Assembly: GCA_949282555.1 (NCBI GenBank)
Contig: CASDPK010000023.1
Span: 1-36,678, forward strand
DNA: 36,678 bases
Direction: 5' to 3'
From: an uncultured Lentisphaeraceae bacterium
GTDB taxonomy: Bacteria > Verrucomicrobiota > Kiritimatiellia > RFP12 > DVOR01
Made by a program: the position numbers and the translations under genes. Under the pieces are notes generated by a model, which saw only the letters and a list, made by a program, of their open reading frames with translations, made no database searches and was not told the DNA's origin. Positions 1-7,842 of this stretch are shown in pieces (the stretch's first letter is position 1; the number at the start of each line of letters is the position of its first letter).

Positions 1-522
1 CCATCTCATTGAAAGGAAGCACCGCAAATGAAGCTTTTCAACGCTTTTCCACATGCCCAACAGCTTAAGGCACCGTTGCAATTGAGTTGCAAACGGCAAA
101 TGCACAATTAAATGACACACCCTTGAAGAGGAGAGGATGTTCCCCTCCCTCGCCCCCGGGAGGCGACGCGCCGACTAGAATCAGGGCATGAAAAAAATCA
201 GCCCAATGTGCGACAGTATGCGTGAATCAGAACCAAGCGCACAAAGAGGCTGACGAGATAAAATGATGTAATTCCGGATCTCACTTTACAGAGAAAGACC
301 GTTTCATGATTCCGTCACTCGCCATCCGAGGAAAGCCTACGGCCTAAGCGCGTAGGCGCACTTAAACCTTCCGAATGAGGGGATGTATTTAGTCTTGCAA
401 GAGTGGGAGCGCATTTTCTTTTGCGAGGCGAGCTCGATCTACCTACGTTTCGACGGGAGTAAATACACTTTACGCTCACTTATTCTTAAAACGGCTCATC
501 TCGGATGGCGAACACCCCCACC
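1..522. other. Intergenic region with no supported gene
   Basis: I see no credible coding region here. At the left edge, two plus-strand frames hit a stop within 30 bases and the third within about 70. The only longer open frame (383-571) mostly overlaps the end of the minus-strand gene at 523. The stretch holds a CCTCCC/GGGAGG inverted repeat near 143-172 and the hairpin listed at 335-357. It is the downstream flank of the minus-strand glycan operon. Confidence 0.6.
335..357 (-). terminator. Possible weak terminator hairpin of the glycan operon
   Basis: A perfect 7-bp inverted repeat (GCCTACG / CGTAGGC) encloses a 9-nt loop. Read on the minus strand it lies about 165 nt beyond the last stop of the operon and is followed by TTTCCTC, a poor U tract. 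It could be a weak terminator or only a chance hairpin. Confidence 0.25.
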
Positions 523-2049
523 TCATGGCTGTGACGGCGAGAACGCCGATACTCCTTCTCTCGCGTCCTGACCTGGCATACGCTTATAGAGGTAGTAAGG
601 TCCAAGCGGGCGCAGGCGCCCCGCCTTATTGAGAATTTGCTCAATGCATGTCATCGATCGATTGGGACGACAGTCGATGGTCTCAATAGGTCGAAAGCCT
701 TGATCCTCGAGAACACACTGTTCCTGGTCCGAGAGCTCCTCTCTCTCCGTAATAAAGTAATCTGTCTGCGCAAGGACATCCCGGTGAATGGCGCCAAACG
801 CTGTCCGTATCTGGTGCCATCCCAACGCGCGACCTACATAGTAGAGCTGGAAGGTGTCCGAGTAGATTCTTACATCCCGACCAATGACCTCCTCGCAGAC
901 GACTTCAACCCTTGAGTAGTCTCTATAGGGTCGGGCAAAGAAATCCACTCCGTTTCGCAACACGACAGCGTAGCCATAAGAGTACAATCCAACCATCCCC
1001 AAAACGGCGAATGCACAAAGCTTCAGGCCTCTTGAACGAACGTTGGCCACCACCAGCGCCAAGGCAACAAACGCATAAGGCGTGAGATAGAGCGTCCTGA
1101 AAACATAAATGCGGTATGTGCAAAGCGAGAGGAAAAGGACTATGGCGAGAATCAGGGGCCAAAACCGTTTGGGACAACAAAGGACCGCCAATATTCCGAG
1201 AAGATACACTCCCGGCGCATCCAGAAGGGCGCTTACTACGGCAGAAATGTTCATCGACCCCTGCCCCATCTGCGTATTCGACTTCAAGATCAGCTCAAGC
1301 GTGCTCACCGTCTCACTGAAATTCGCAAGAAACGGGAGCAACAGGACGACAGTAGCAGCTACGGCACCAGCGGCCATCAGTAATCCTCCACGAATCCCGG
1401 CACGCCATTCCCGTTTATACCACGTCTGATCGTAGAGTTCCCAAGCAATCAACGGTAACACCAATATCGCGGTAACCCAACAGAAACAGGCCATCGCGGC
1501 AAAGGCACCCGCGAGAAATGTCCGGCATCTATAAAGCCAAGAATCCGGCTTTAGGACGAGGATGGACAGCGACGCGAAGACACAGACAAAGGCCAAGACA
1601 TCTGCCCGTCCACCCCGGACACTTTGAATAAGCGGTGGAAAGCAAGCAAAAAGAAAGGCTATCACCGCAGCCAATCTCACGCTCCCGGTCTTGCGATTCA
1701 GGTAAAAGAAGAAAAGGCCGGAAGCAAGCATCACACCAACAAGCATAACCACTCTCGGTCCGACCGCGCCAAAGAGCCTGTAACCTAATTCAGAGCACGC
1801 GCCTCCGAGGTAGTAGACCGCCCACGTCTGCGCATCAAGGGCTCCATCGGTTTTGAGCAGACACATGGACCACGAGCTTTGCTTCTTTCCGATGCCACCC
1901 TGAGCAATTTCATTGATTTGGACTTCATCAATCCAATGCAGAGGAGAGTAAGACAACGTCACACCATGGGACACAATCCCGAGAAGAAAAAGCGTGACCA
2001 GCAAAGCGATAGAGTGCGACCTGATAAACCCTAACAGTCCCTTAATCAT
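523..2049 (-). CDS. Polytopic GT-C glycosyltransferase (GT39/Gtr-type)
   Basis: 508 aa integral membrane protein with about ten hydrophobic segments. It has an acidic Asp-Glu pair in the first periplasmic loop (D41-E42, context HWIDEVQINE), where GT-C enzymes place their catalytic acid. A soluble C-terminal tail of roughly 130 residues follows. The family (PMT/ArnT/GtrII-like) transfers a sugar from an undecaprenyl-phosphate carrier to a glycan or protein on the outer face of the inner membrane. It is the last gene of the minus-strand operon, and its ATG overlaps the GtrA stop by 8 bp. Sitting behind GtrB-like and GtrA-like genes, it occupies the position of the type-specific transferase of a gtr module. 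The specificity is inference. It could equally be a lipid A or EPS-modifying GT39 enzyme. Confidence 0.8.
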   Translation of the reverse strand: MIKGLLGFIRSHSIALLVTLFLLGIVSHGVTLSYSPLHWIDEVQINEIAQGGIGKKQSSWSMCLLKTDGALDAQTWAVYYLGGACSELGYRLFGAVGPRVVMLVGVMLASGLFFFYLNRKTGSVRLAAVIAFLFACFPPLIQSVRGGRADVLAFVCVFASLSILVLKPDSWLYRCRTFLAGAFAAMACFCWVTAILVLPLIAWELYDQTWYKREWRAGIRGGLLMAAGAVAATVVLLLPFLANFSETVSTLELILKSNTQMGQGSMNISAVVSALLDAPGVYLLGILAVLCCPKRFWPLILAIVLFLSLCTYRIYVFRTLYLTPYAFVALALVVANVRSRGLKLCAFAVLGMVGLYSYGYAVVLRNGVDFFARPYRDYSRVEVVCEEVIGRDVRIYSDTFQLYYVGRALGWHQIRTAFGAIHRDVLAQTDYFITEREELSDQEQCVLEDQGFRPIETIDCRPNRSMTCIEQILNKAGRLRPLGPYYLYKRMPGQDAREGVSAFSPSQP

Positions 2050-2455
2050 GGTTCTCCTTAAATGAATAGATTTTGTGTCCCCAGTAAGACGCGAATGTCA
2101 GAAAAAGGGTAATTCCCAACTGTGTGAGATAGGCATTCCAAGACAGCCACGTGACAAAGACAGCAATCAACACAACGTTAAGCACAAGTTGGCCGCCATA
2201 GACAACATAAAACCTAATGTACTCCCACCACCAGCACCCATGCGACCTGTAAGTCAACCGTCGATGGGTGATAAAAGAATTGGTGATGCCAAGCACATAA
2301 GAAATCAGGACAATCAGCCAATCTGATAGGACAGACTTCAAAAGCCAGTAGGACCCAACGAAGGCCAAATAGCCGAAGACAAAATTCCATCCGCCGACAA
2401 AGAGAAAGCGGAGGGGCATTGAGCTATTCCACAGGGCAAGAAGCCTGACAATCAC
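2042..2455 (-). CDS. GtrA-like small flippase family protein
   Basis: 137 aa with four predicted membrane helices. The pattern is that of the GtrA/DPMS family: an N-terminal FLFVGGWNFVFGYLAFVGSY segment, the NSFITHRRLTYRS loop between helices 2 and 3, and a C-terminal LFLTFASYWGHKIYSF helix. GtrA proteins are proposed to flip undecaprenyl-phosphate-linked sugars across the inner membrane. Start is GTG at 2455; it overlaps the TGA of the upstream GT2 gene in a GTGA, so translation is probably coupled. Its stop overlaps the start of the GT-C gene. The GtrB-GtrA-GT-C order matches phage and chromosomal gtr glucosylation cassettes. Family assignment is confident; substrate is unknown. Confidence 0.85.
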   Translation of the reverse strand: MIVRLLALWNSSMPLRFLFVGGWNFVFGYLAFVGSYWLLKSVLSDWLIVLISYVLGITNSFITHRRLTYRSHGCWWWEYIRFYVVYGGQLVLNVVLIAVFVTWLSWNAYLTQLGITLFLTFASYWGHKIYSFKENHD

Positions 2456-3399
2456 GATTCAGAGTCTCCGTTAATCTGCTCAATGATATAGGGCGGATCC
2501 GCACGGACCTGAACAAGAACACGCCACAGGTATTCACCGATGACACCAATCATGAACATCTGAACGCCGCCGATGAAGAGAACCATCAAGACAATCGGAG
2601 TCCAACCACGGACGACCGCGGGATTGAAGAAGTACGCGATAAAGAAAAAAAGCGCCAGAAGAAAGCTGAAAACCGCAAAGAGCATACCGCAGACCGAAAT
2701 CGCCCGGATGGGAAAATAGGAATGTCCCAAGACACCGTCAATCATGTAGGTCATCTTCTTGGAAAAGGTCCAGCGCGAAACCCCGGTTTCACGGGCCTTC
2801 CGACGATAGTGTATGAAAGCACGTGGGAAGCCCAAATTCAACACGCGGACTTGGAAGAAAGTATTTGGTTGCCAGCGCCGCAGAAGAGCATGTTTGGCAC
2901 GAGGTCCAAGAAGCATGTAATCAAAGCCGCCGACAGGCATATCCCAGTTGCCAAGGCGCTTAATGGCACCATAAACCATCGCGGAGGTCTTTTTACGCCA
3001 TGCGGATTCCTCGCGGGCCTCACGCGTGCCGATGACAATCTCTGTCCCGTCATGGAAATAGCGATCAAGCATCTCCGTCATGAGCTCCACCGGATCCTGA
3101 CCATCGGCAGAAATGATGATGGTTGGCCCGGAGGTATGCTGTAGACCACACCAGATAGCATTGACTTGCCCAAAGTTACGAGCCAGCTTAATGATTCGAA
3201 TATCTTCAGGATGCTTTGTCCGAAGGTCACAGAGTTCCTCATAAGAGCTGTCCTGCGACCCGTCATCGACAAAGACAATCTCGCCGTTCTTATTAGGGTA
3301 GGCATCCAAGACCTGAGCGCGGATACGCGCCTCCGTACTAGCAAGGGAGCCGGCATTAAAGTAAACGGGAATAACGATTGAGTAATCTGGGTTACGCAT
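2452..3399 (-). CDS. GtrB/ArnC-like polyprenyl-phosphate glycosyltransferase (GT2)
   Basis: 315 aa from the ATG at 3399. An upstream TTG at 3438 would add 13 residues, but MRNPDYSIVIPVYF is the usual GT2 opening and the ATG leaves only an 8-bp overlap with the preceding stop. The N-terminal GT-A domain shows VIPVYFN, EIVFVDDGSQD and SADGQDPVE (the family's ADLQDPPE site), plus RNFGQVNAIWCGL. Two C-terminal membrane helices (roughly residues 220-285) and an IGEYLWR tail follow. This is the GtrB/DPM1/ArnC architecture, which loads a nucleotide sugar onto undecaprenyl phosphate at the cytoplasmic face. Together with the two downstream genes it forms a charge-flip-transfer set. The donor sugar cannot be read from the sequence. 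Confidence 0.88.
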   Translation of the reverse strand: MRNPDYSIVIPVYFNAGSLASTEARIRAQVLDAYPNKNGEIVFVDDGSQDSSYEELCDLRTKHPEDIRIIKLARNFGQVNAIWCGLQHTSGPTIIISADGQDPVELMTEMLDRYFHDGTEIVIGTREAREESAWRKKTSAMVYGAIKRLGNWDMPVGGFDYMLLGPRAKHALLRRWQPNTFFQVRVLNLGFPRAFIHYRRKARETGVSRWTFSKKMTYMIDGVLGHSYFPIRAISVCGMLFAVFSFLLALFFFIAYFFNPAVVRGWTPIVLMVLFIGGVQMFMIGVIGEYLWRVLVQVRADPPYIIEQINGDSES

Positions 3400-4042
3400 G
3401 GGAAGTCCGTTTTCTATATTCTTTGCCGGGCGTACCAACCAGCGTCACGGACGGTGTCAGTACATCCTTGGTTATAGTCGCACAGGCACCAACGATGCAA
3501 CCCTTAGCAACGGAAACATGAGGCAACACGACAGCATTGGTACCTAGAAAGGCACCGTCCCCCACGTGACACCATCCGGTTGTCCGTGCACCTGGGCTGA
3601 ACGTGACAAAGTCTCCGATCAGACCATCATGGCTGACACTGGCGCTGATATTCAAAATAGTGTGCCGACCAAGCCGAACCGCGCTTGAGACAGTGACCAG
3701 AGGACAGATAATAGAACCCTCTCCAATGGTCGCCGACGGCAAGACAACTGCCGACGGATGAATCAACGTGGCGAATTTACCACCACGCGAGACAAGCAGC
3801 TCGGCATACTGTCGCCTAGCCACAGGTTCACCGAGAGCAATCAGGAAGTAATCCTCCGGAGCCGGGACAAAGTCTTCAGCGGTACCGACAATCGGCGGCA
3901 TCACATCCGTCAATCCGTCCAGAAGCTCCGGTCTATTATCCAAGAAACCATGCTCCCACGAAGTGCAGGGGAAGCACTCTTTGGCATATTCGGCAGTCTC
4001 CCGCCCCATGCCACTGGCACCGACAATCAGCAGGCGCTTCAT
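3392..4042 (-). CDS. NeuD/PglD-like sugar O/N-acyltransferase
   Basis: 216 aa. The N-terminal Rossmann-like domain begins KRLLIVGASGMGRETAEYA, the NeuD/PglD signature that binds the sugar nucleotide. A left-handed beta helix of hexapeptide repeats follows (IHPSAVVLPSATIGEGSIICPLV onward), ending AKGCIVGACATITKDV..VGTPGKEY, where acetyl-CoA binds at the trimer interface. The histidine in SVSHDG fits the family's general base. PglD acetylates the 4-amino group of a UDP-4-amino sugar made by the aminotransferase PglE, and here a DegT aminotransferase lies just upstream. The pair may therefore make a 4-acetamido sugar, but no 4,6-dehydratase is in the window. The ATG overlaps the stop of the 37-codon ORF (ATGA). 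Confidence 0.85.
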   Translation of the reverse strand: MKRLLIVGASGMGRETAEYAKECFPCTSWEHGFLDNRPELLDGLTDVMPPIVGTAEDFVPAPEDYFLIALGEPVARRQYAELLVSRGGKFATLIHPSAVVLPSATIGEGSIICPLVTVSSAVRLGRHTILNISASVSHDGLIGDFVTFSPGARTTGWCHVGDGAFLGTNAVVLPHVSVAKGCIVGACATITKDVLTPSVTLVGTPGKEYRKRTSHA

Positions 4043-4152
4043 CTCTGGGGCTCCATAATATGCCGCACCAAATCATGGGTTATGCCAAAGACAAACCACC
4101 CGTTCTGCTTCAGGCGAGCGAATGCACATACTACCTCTTCTCTGGAAAACAT
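4039..4152 (-). CDS. Putative 37-aa ORF between aminotransferase and NeuD genes
   Basis: This small ORF (MFSREEVVCAFARLKQNG...) fills most of the 152-bp gap between the DegT stop and the NeuD start. It has an ATG at 4152 preceded by TAAGG at 5-nt spacing, and its TGA overlaps the NeuD ATG (ATGA). It lies in the same frame as the aminotransferase. After the DegT TAA the frame stays open for about 50 codons down to this TGA, so it could also be a lost or readthrough C-terminal extension. Composition looks protein-like, with a mixed amphipathic helix and no low complexity. I do not recognise a family. A coupling leader for NeuD is another option. Confidence 0.4.
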   Translation of the reverse strand: MFSREEVVCAFARLKQNGWFVFGITHDLVRHIMEPQR

Positions 4153-4194
4153 ACGGGCCTTACGTAATGACCATTGACGAATCTTTTCAATCGC

Positions 4195-5331
4195 TTATCC
4201 CAAAATCTCAAGTGCATTCAGTGCCACGGCGCGAGCCTCGGCGGGATCGAGTCCGTGGTAAGTCGGGAGGGTCAACACACAGTCGGAGGCCCGGCGGGCT
4301 CGGGGGGGGGTACGGCCATGGGTATTGCGATAGGGCTCAAAATCTGACAGCAGGGGATAAAAGTAACGGCGCGTGAAAACGTTGGCTCTCTTCAGCTCGG
4401 CATAAACGCGCTCGCGAACCTCGAAGGAGTCGAAAAGCACGGGGCAGTAAGCATAGTTGTGGCCGATTACATGTCCAAACATCGTCGATGACTTTGGTAA
4501 CAGGCGTACCTTTGGATTGCCCTCCAAAACCTCGGCATAGGCTTCGTAGACAATTTTACGGTGGGCAATGAGTTCCGGTAGGACGTCGAGGCAACACTCG
4601 CCCATCAGCGCCGCCAGTTCATTCATCTTGGCATTCGTACCGATAGCCTCACAGGTCGTCTCGGAAGAGATTGCGAAATTTTTGAGTTGCTCCAACCGCG
4701 TCCGCAATTCAGGTTTTCGGAAGGTCAGCAGGCCACCCTCAATACTATGAAAAAGTTTGGTCGAGTGGAAACTGAACATTGAGGCATCACCATATTCGGC
4801 AATGGAACGCCCGTCAACTGTCACGCCGAAGGCATGGGCCGCATCATAGATGAGTCGTAGGTCATACTTCCGAGCGAGGCGCCCGAATCCGTCCAAATCG
4901 CAAGGATGGCCGTAGACATGAACGGGGACAATCGCCTTGGTGCGTTCCGTAATCAGCCGTTCGGCCGACTCGGGCGTCATGCAGAGCGTCTCGGGATCGA
5001 CATCGGCAAAAACCGGCGTTGCCCCCACCCGCCGCAGGGCGTGAGAGGTTGCGACAAAGGTAAAGGGCGTCGTGATGACCTCGGCCCCGGGCGTATCCAA
5101 GCCAAACGCCTGAAAGACAATCTCCAACGCAAGGGTTCCGTTGACAAAGAGAGAGAGACGTTCATCGGGAAGCCCCAACGTCTCCGCCAGACGTTTCTGG
5201 AAGCGTTGCAGAACGGGTCCATTGTTGGTCAACCACTGATTCTGCCAAATCTCTGCAAGCCCCTCTTTGTATCGCTCCAACGACGGGAGATAAGGACGGG
5301 TCACAAGAATCGGCGTATCAAAAATTTTCAT
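4195..5331 (-). CDS. DegT/DnrJ/EryC1/StrS sugar aminotransferase
   Basis: 378 aa, normal for the family. It is a PLP enzyme that converts a keto nucleotide sugar to the amino sugar, usually with glutamate as donor. The internal aldimine lysine is K192 in FHSTKLFHSIEGG, and the ring-nitrogen aspartate is D163 in IYDAAHAFG. The opening segment IWQNQWLTNNGPVLQRFQ is the typical acceptor-binding WLTnnGP motif, most like the WecE/VioA/PglE branch. The ATG lies 20 bp downstream of the short dehydrogenase gene, so the two are co-transcribed. Product regiochemistry cannot be decided from sequence alone. Coupling to a NeuD-like acyltransferase supports a 4-amino then 4-acylamido sugar. Confidence 0.87.
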   Translation of the reverse strand: MKIFDTPILVTRPYLPSLERYKEGLAEIWQNQWLTNNGPVLQRFQKRLAETLGLPDERLSLFVNGTLALEIVFQAFGLDTPGAEVITTPFTFVATSHALRRVGATPVFADVDPETLCMTPESAERLITERTKAIVPVHVYGHPCDLDGFGRLARKYDLRLIYDAAHAFGVTVDGRSIAEYGDASMFSFHSTKLFHSIEGGLLTFRKPELRTRLEQLKNFAISSETTCEAIGTNAKMNELAALMGECCLDVLPELIAHRKIVYEAYAEVLEGNPKVRLLPKSSTMFGHVIGHNYAYCPVLFDSFEVRERVYAELKRANVFTRRYFYPLLSDFEPYRNTHGRTPPRARRASDCVLTLPTYHGLDPAEARAVALNALEILG

Positions 5332-5351
5332 TGTTCAAGCACACCCTACAC

Positions 5352-6107
5352 TCAAATCCGCTCCTCAAACCCGCGGAACCCAACATTGAGTTCGTGAAGC
5401 GGGGCGATGAGTTTGCCAAGGGGGAGGTCTTTGGTGAGGGCGGCGAGCGCATTGACGTCCTTGGGGAAGCATTTGCCACCGTAGCCATATTTACCATCAG
5501 GACCGGGCACCTGGGTGTGCATCTCGTTGATGTACCCTGAGAGGAGGATGCCGGTGTGGACAGCCTTATAATCGCAACCGTTGCGGCGGCAGTAATCGGC
5601 GACGGCATTGAAATAGGTCACCTTGAGCGCGCCGAAGACATTGTGGGCGTACTTCGTAATCTCGGCCTCGAGAGAGGTCATGCGGCAGAATTTCTTGCCG
5701 ACAAAAATCTTGCTGAGGAGATCCACCTCGCCGGTAAAAACCATTGGCTGCGTCTTGAAGTCCTCGATATAGGTGCGCTCGGTGAGGAATTCCGGCATGA
5801 AGTAAACTTTGTGGCCCGTCTCCTTGGAGAGCTTCTCGGAGGTGCCGGGCAGGATGGTCGTGCGAACGAAGACCGGCACGTCGGGCAACTTCTTGATGAG
5901 TTCGGTCATCAGGGTCAAGTCTTGCGAGCCGTTGTCCTCCGTCGGAACATGAAGGGAGACAAAGACGATATCAGACGTGGACAAGTCGTCATTCATCCCC
6001 TTGGGCGGATCGCTGACCAACACCTTCACGTTAGGATTGTTTTCCTCCAGCCACACCTTTAAGGCGCCACCGACGTATCCGCATCCGACAATACCGACAT
6101 TGATCAT
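5352..6107 (-). CDS. Short UDP-glucose/GDP-mannose dehydrogenase-like protein
   Basis: 251 aa, against roughly 390-450 for typical members. The N-terminal NAD-binding domain has the Rossmann motif GCGYVG (8-13) and FVSLHVPT. The central domain keeps the expected catalytic residues: N156 and K162 in KYAHNVFGALKVTYFNA, and nucleophile C213 in GYGGKCFPKD. The protein then ends about 38 residues later, so the C-terminal UDP-sugar-binding domain is missing. The ending is a clean stop and the DegT gene starts 20 bp on, so this is a short form rather than an obvious fragment. Start ATG at 6107 has AGAGG about 7 nt upstream. It is the first gene of the operon. Function as a dehydrogenase is inference, and the substrate may differ from UDP-glucose. 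Confidence 0.75.
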   Translation of the reverse strand: MINVGIVGCGYVGGALKVWLEENNPNVKVLVSDPPKGMNDDLSTSDIVFVSLHVPTEDNGSQDLTLMTELIKKLPDVPVFVRTTILPGTSEKLSKETGHKVYFMPEFLTERTYIEDFKTQPMVFTGEVDLLSKIFVGKKFCRMTSLEAEITKYAHNVFGALKVTYFNAVADYCRRNGCDYKAVHTGILLSGYINEMHTQVPGPDGKYGYGGKCFPKDVNALAALTKDLPLGKLIAPLHELNVGFRGFEERI

Positions 6108-6208
6108 CTCCGAACCTCTTTTCGTAAAACTGACGTGTAGTTTACCACGTTTTGCCGAAATGTACTGCGTAAATCTATTGACATTCTACAGGATGGACTA
6201 AGCCGGCT

Positions 6209-6379
6209 GTTTTTACGCAAGGGACGTAAGGGAGCCACCGATGCTTCTGTCGCATGCGCTACCGAATCACGGTGGTGTCTGCACTGCCAGCGAGAGTGAA
6301 CGGAGGACGAGCCGTTTTACGCGAGGGACACCAGGGAGCCACCGATGCTTCTGTCACATGCGTTACCGAATCACGGCGG
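6209..6379. repeat. Hairpin repeat copies A and B
   Basis: Two copies (about 6209-6275 and 6311-6379) of a ~70-bp element. The conserved order is TTTTACGC(A/G)AGGGAC, GGAGCCACCGATGCTTCTGTC, then (G/A)CATGCG(C/T)TACCGAATCACGG(T/C)GG. The flanks GGAGCCACCG and CGG(T/C)GG... are complementary, so each copy can form a stem with a ~30-nt loop. They are separated by a short spacer ending CAGCGAGAGTGAACGGAGG. Confidence 0.9.
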
Positions 6380-6741
6380 CTCCTATCCTGTTCCGTCATG
6401 CATATACCGGCGTAACCTGATGAACGGGGGGCGTACCCCGAAAACCAAGGCGCACTCAGCGCGTAAAGGAGAAGAGGCGTACGGCTCCCAGTCGTCGGCC
6501 CACCGCATACGTCAAAAGCGTAGGCGTGATTCGGAGACGACTGTCGCAGAAGCAGCGCCGGAGCCTCGCGTCGCTCGCGTGAAATTTACAGTTCTTTACG
6601 TTGTTCATTCCGCCTGTTTTGGGAAATCATGACGACGCTTGGGCGGACGCCATGTGTGTCAGGCGGACCATGGGTTTTACGCAAGGGGGACGTTAGGGAG
6701 CCACCGATACTTCTGTCGCATACGTTACCGAAGCGCGGCGG
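6288..6741. repeat. Left copy of ~454-bp direct repeat
   Basis: This segment runs from CAGCGAGAGTGAACGGAGGA through hairpin copy B, a ~290-bp non-coding spacer, and hairpin copy C. It recurs in the same order and orientation at 7750-8204 with scattered substitutions and very few indels. The spacer includes CGTAAAGGAGAAGAGGCGTA and GGAGCCTCGCGTCGCTCGCG. The two copies enclose the GxxExxY gene and further hairpin repeats. I see no gene inside the spacer. Confidence 0.88.
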
Positions 6742-6835
6742 TGCTTGAACGGGCGAAGGGCGAACTGTTTTACGCGAGGGACGCCAGAGAGCCGCCGACG
6801 TTTCTGTCACATGTGTTACCGAAGCACGGCGGCTC
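6671..6835. repeat. Hairpin repeat copies C and D
   Basis: Copies at about 6671-6741 and 6765-6835. In copy D the outer stem is perfect: GAGCCGCCG at 6789-6797 pairs with CGGCGGCTC at 6827-6835. Relative to copies F and G, both sides of the stem have changed (CCACC to CCGCC, GGTGG to GGCGG). Such compensation indicates that the fold, not just the sequence, is kept. Confidence 0.88.
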
Positions 6836-6880
6836 CAGAAGGTGAGGCTTGATAAAGGCCGACCGAAGGCTTAAAAAATC

Positions 6881-7375
6881 TCAGAAATCAACCTCATCAG
6901 GGATATCTGCCCCGGCAAGAATCAGACGCTTGGCTCGCTTCGCATTGGTGGCCCCGAAGTTGAAAATCATCCCTATGGGACAGTCCAATTGCTTCATGTA
7001 GGTCAGGGTCTGCCGGACAAATACATCTTTAATCGCCCCTTCTATGGACTTGAGTTCAATGACGAAGCAGTCATTGACTAAGATGTCGACATAGAGCGTT
7101 ATTGTCTTGGTTGCCTGCTTATGCCTCAGAAGAATCTGAGCCTCGGATGCCACCTTAAATCCTCGGAGCTTGAGCTCTTCGAAAACATGGAAGTGGTACA
7201 GGCTCTCCAACATGCCCTCGCCCTGCTCATCCAGCGTCTCTCTGAGCACCTTGAGGATTTCCCCGGAAATAGCATCTGCTTCTTTGTACTTGGGATGCAA
7301 CTTTGACCTCCTTGCCGTTGTCCGAAGTTTATCAAAGCTCATTCTGTTATGTAGAACGTTCCCATGTATTCCCAT
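6881..7375 (-). CDS. GxxExxY protein, PDDEXK_3-like nuclease fold
   Basis: 164 aa from the ATG at 7375. A TTG at 7408 would add 11 residues and an ATG at 7342 would remove 11; the family homology starts later, near LHPKYKEADAI, so the start is uncertain. The diagnostic GMLESLY (GxxExxY, residues 54-60) is present. D97 in YVDILV and E107-x-K109 in VIELKSIEG complete the PDDEXK-type D...ExK site. The C-terminal part (RQTLTYMKQLDCPIGMIFNFG) is the usual family tail. GxxExxY proteins are widespread but functionally uncharacterised; nuclease activity is inferred from the fold. The gene has no operon partner and sits inside a palindromic repeat island between 454-bp direct repeats. Confidence 0.85.
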   Translation of the reverse strand: MGIHGNVLHNRMSFDKLRTTARRSKLHPKYKEADAISGEILKVLRETLDEQGEGMLESLYHFHVFEELKLRGFKVASEAQILLRHKQATKTITLYVDILVNDCFVIELKSIEGAIKDVFVRQTLTYMKQLDCPIGMIFNFGATNAKRAKRLILAGADIPDEVDF

Positions 7376-7412
7376 CCTCTTTTCTATTCCGGCCACTAAC
7401 GCACCCAAACGT

Positions 7413-7456
7413 TGCCGCCGTTGGTCCTGTCACATGCGTTACCGAATCACGGCGGT
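7413..7456. repeat. Partial hairpin repeat copy E
   Basis: A truncated copy that retains the second half (CCTGTCACATGCGTTACCGA) and a self-complementary outer stem (GCCGCCG / CGGCGG) but lacks the TTTTACGC...GGGAC lead. It abuts the 5' end of the GxxExxY gene, so the gene's upstream region derives from the repeat. Confidence 0.7.
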
Positions 7457-7492
7457 GCGGTCTGCACTGCCTGCGAGGATGGACTAGGCCGG

Positions 7493-7842
7493 CTGTTTTT
7501 ACGCAAGGGACGCTAGGGAGCCACCGACGTTTCTGTCACATGCGTTACCGAATCACGGTGGTTCCGATGGGTGAGGCTCGATGAAGGCCCATTGAGGGCC
7601 GAACTGGGTCAGCGAGAGTGGACGGAGGACGAGCCGTTTTACGCGAGGGACGCTAGGGAGCCACCGATGCTTCTGTCGCATGCGCTACCGAATCACGGTG
7701 GTTCCGATGGGTGAGGCTCGATGAAGGCCCATTGAGGGCCGAACTGGGTCAGCGAGAGTGAACGGAGGACGAGCCGTTTTACGCGAGGGACGCTAGGGAT
7801 CCACCGACGTTTCTGCCGCATTCGCTACCGAAGCGCGGCGGC
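7493..7842. repeat. Tandem array of hairpin copies F, G and H, 140-bp period
   Basis: Three copies begin at 7493, 7633 and 7773, an exact 140-bp period. Each unit is a ~70-bp hairpin core plus a ~70-bp spacer (GTTCCGATGGGTGAGGCTCG, then GGCCCATTGAGGGCC with its own 5-bp hairpin, then CAGCGAGAGTG). Copies F and G pair GGAGCCACCG with CGGTGGTTCC, with one G-T. Copy H has mismatches in the stem. A spacer-like sequence also follows copy D, next to the end of the GxxExxY gene. Confidence 0.9.

Noticed and set aside
2452..3438. TTG start at 3438 for the GtrB-like gene
   Set aside because: The extra 13 residues lack homology to the GT2 opening and would enlarge the overlap with the NeuD-like gene; the ATG at 3399 fits better.
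6178..6183. Perfect TTGACA as a plus-strand promoter
   Set aside because: No -10 box lies 15-19 bp downstream, and no plus-strand gene follows.
6345..6845. Short open frames inside the hairpin repeats (FYARDAREPP-like peptides)
   Set aside because: They arise repeatedly because the DNA repeats, and frames break between copies. Changes preserve stem pairing rather than protein sequence.
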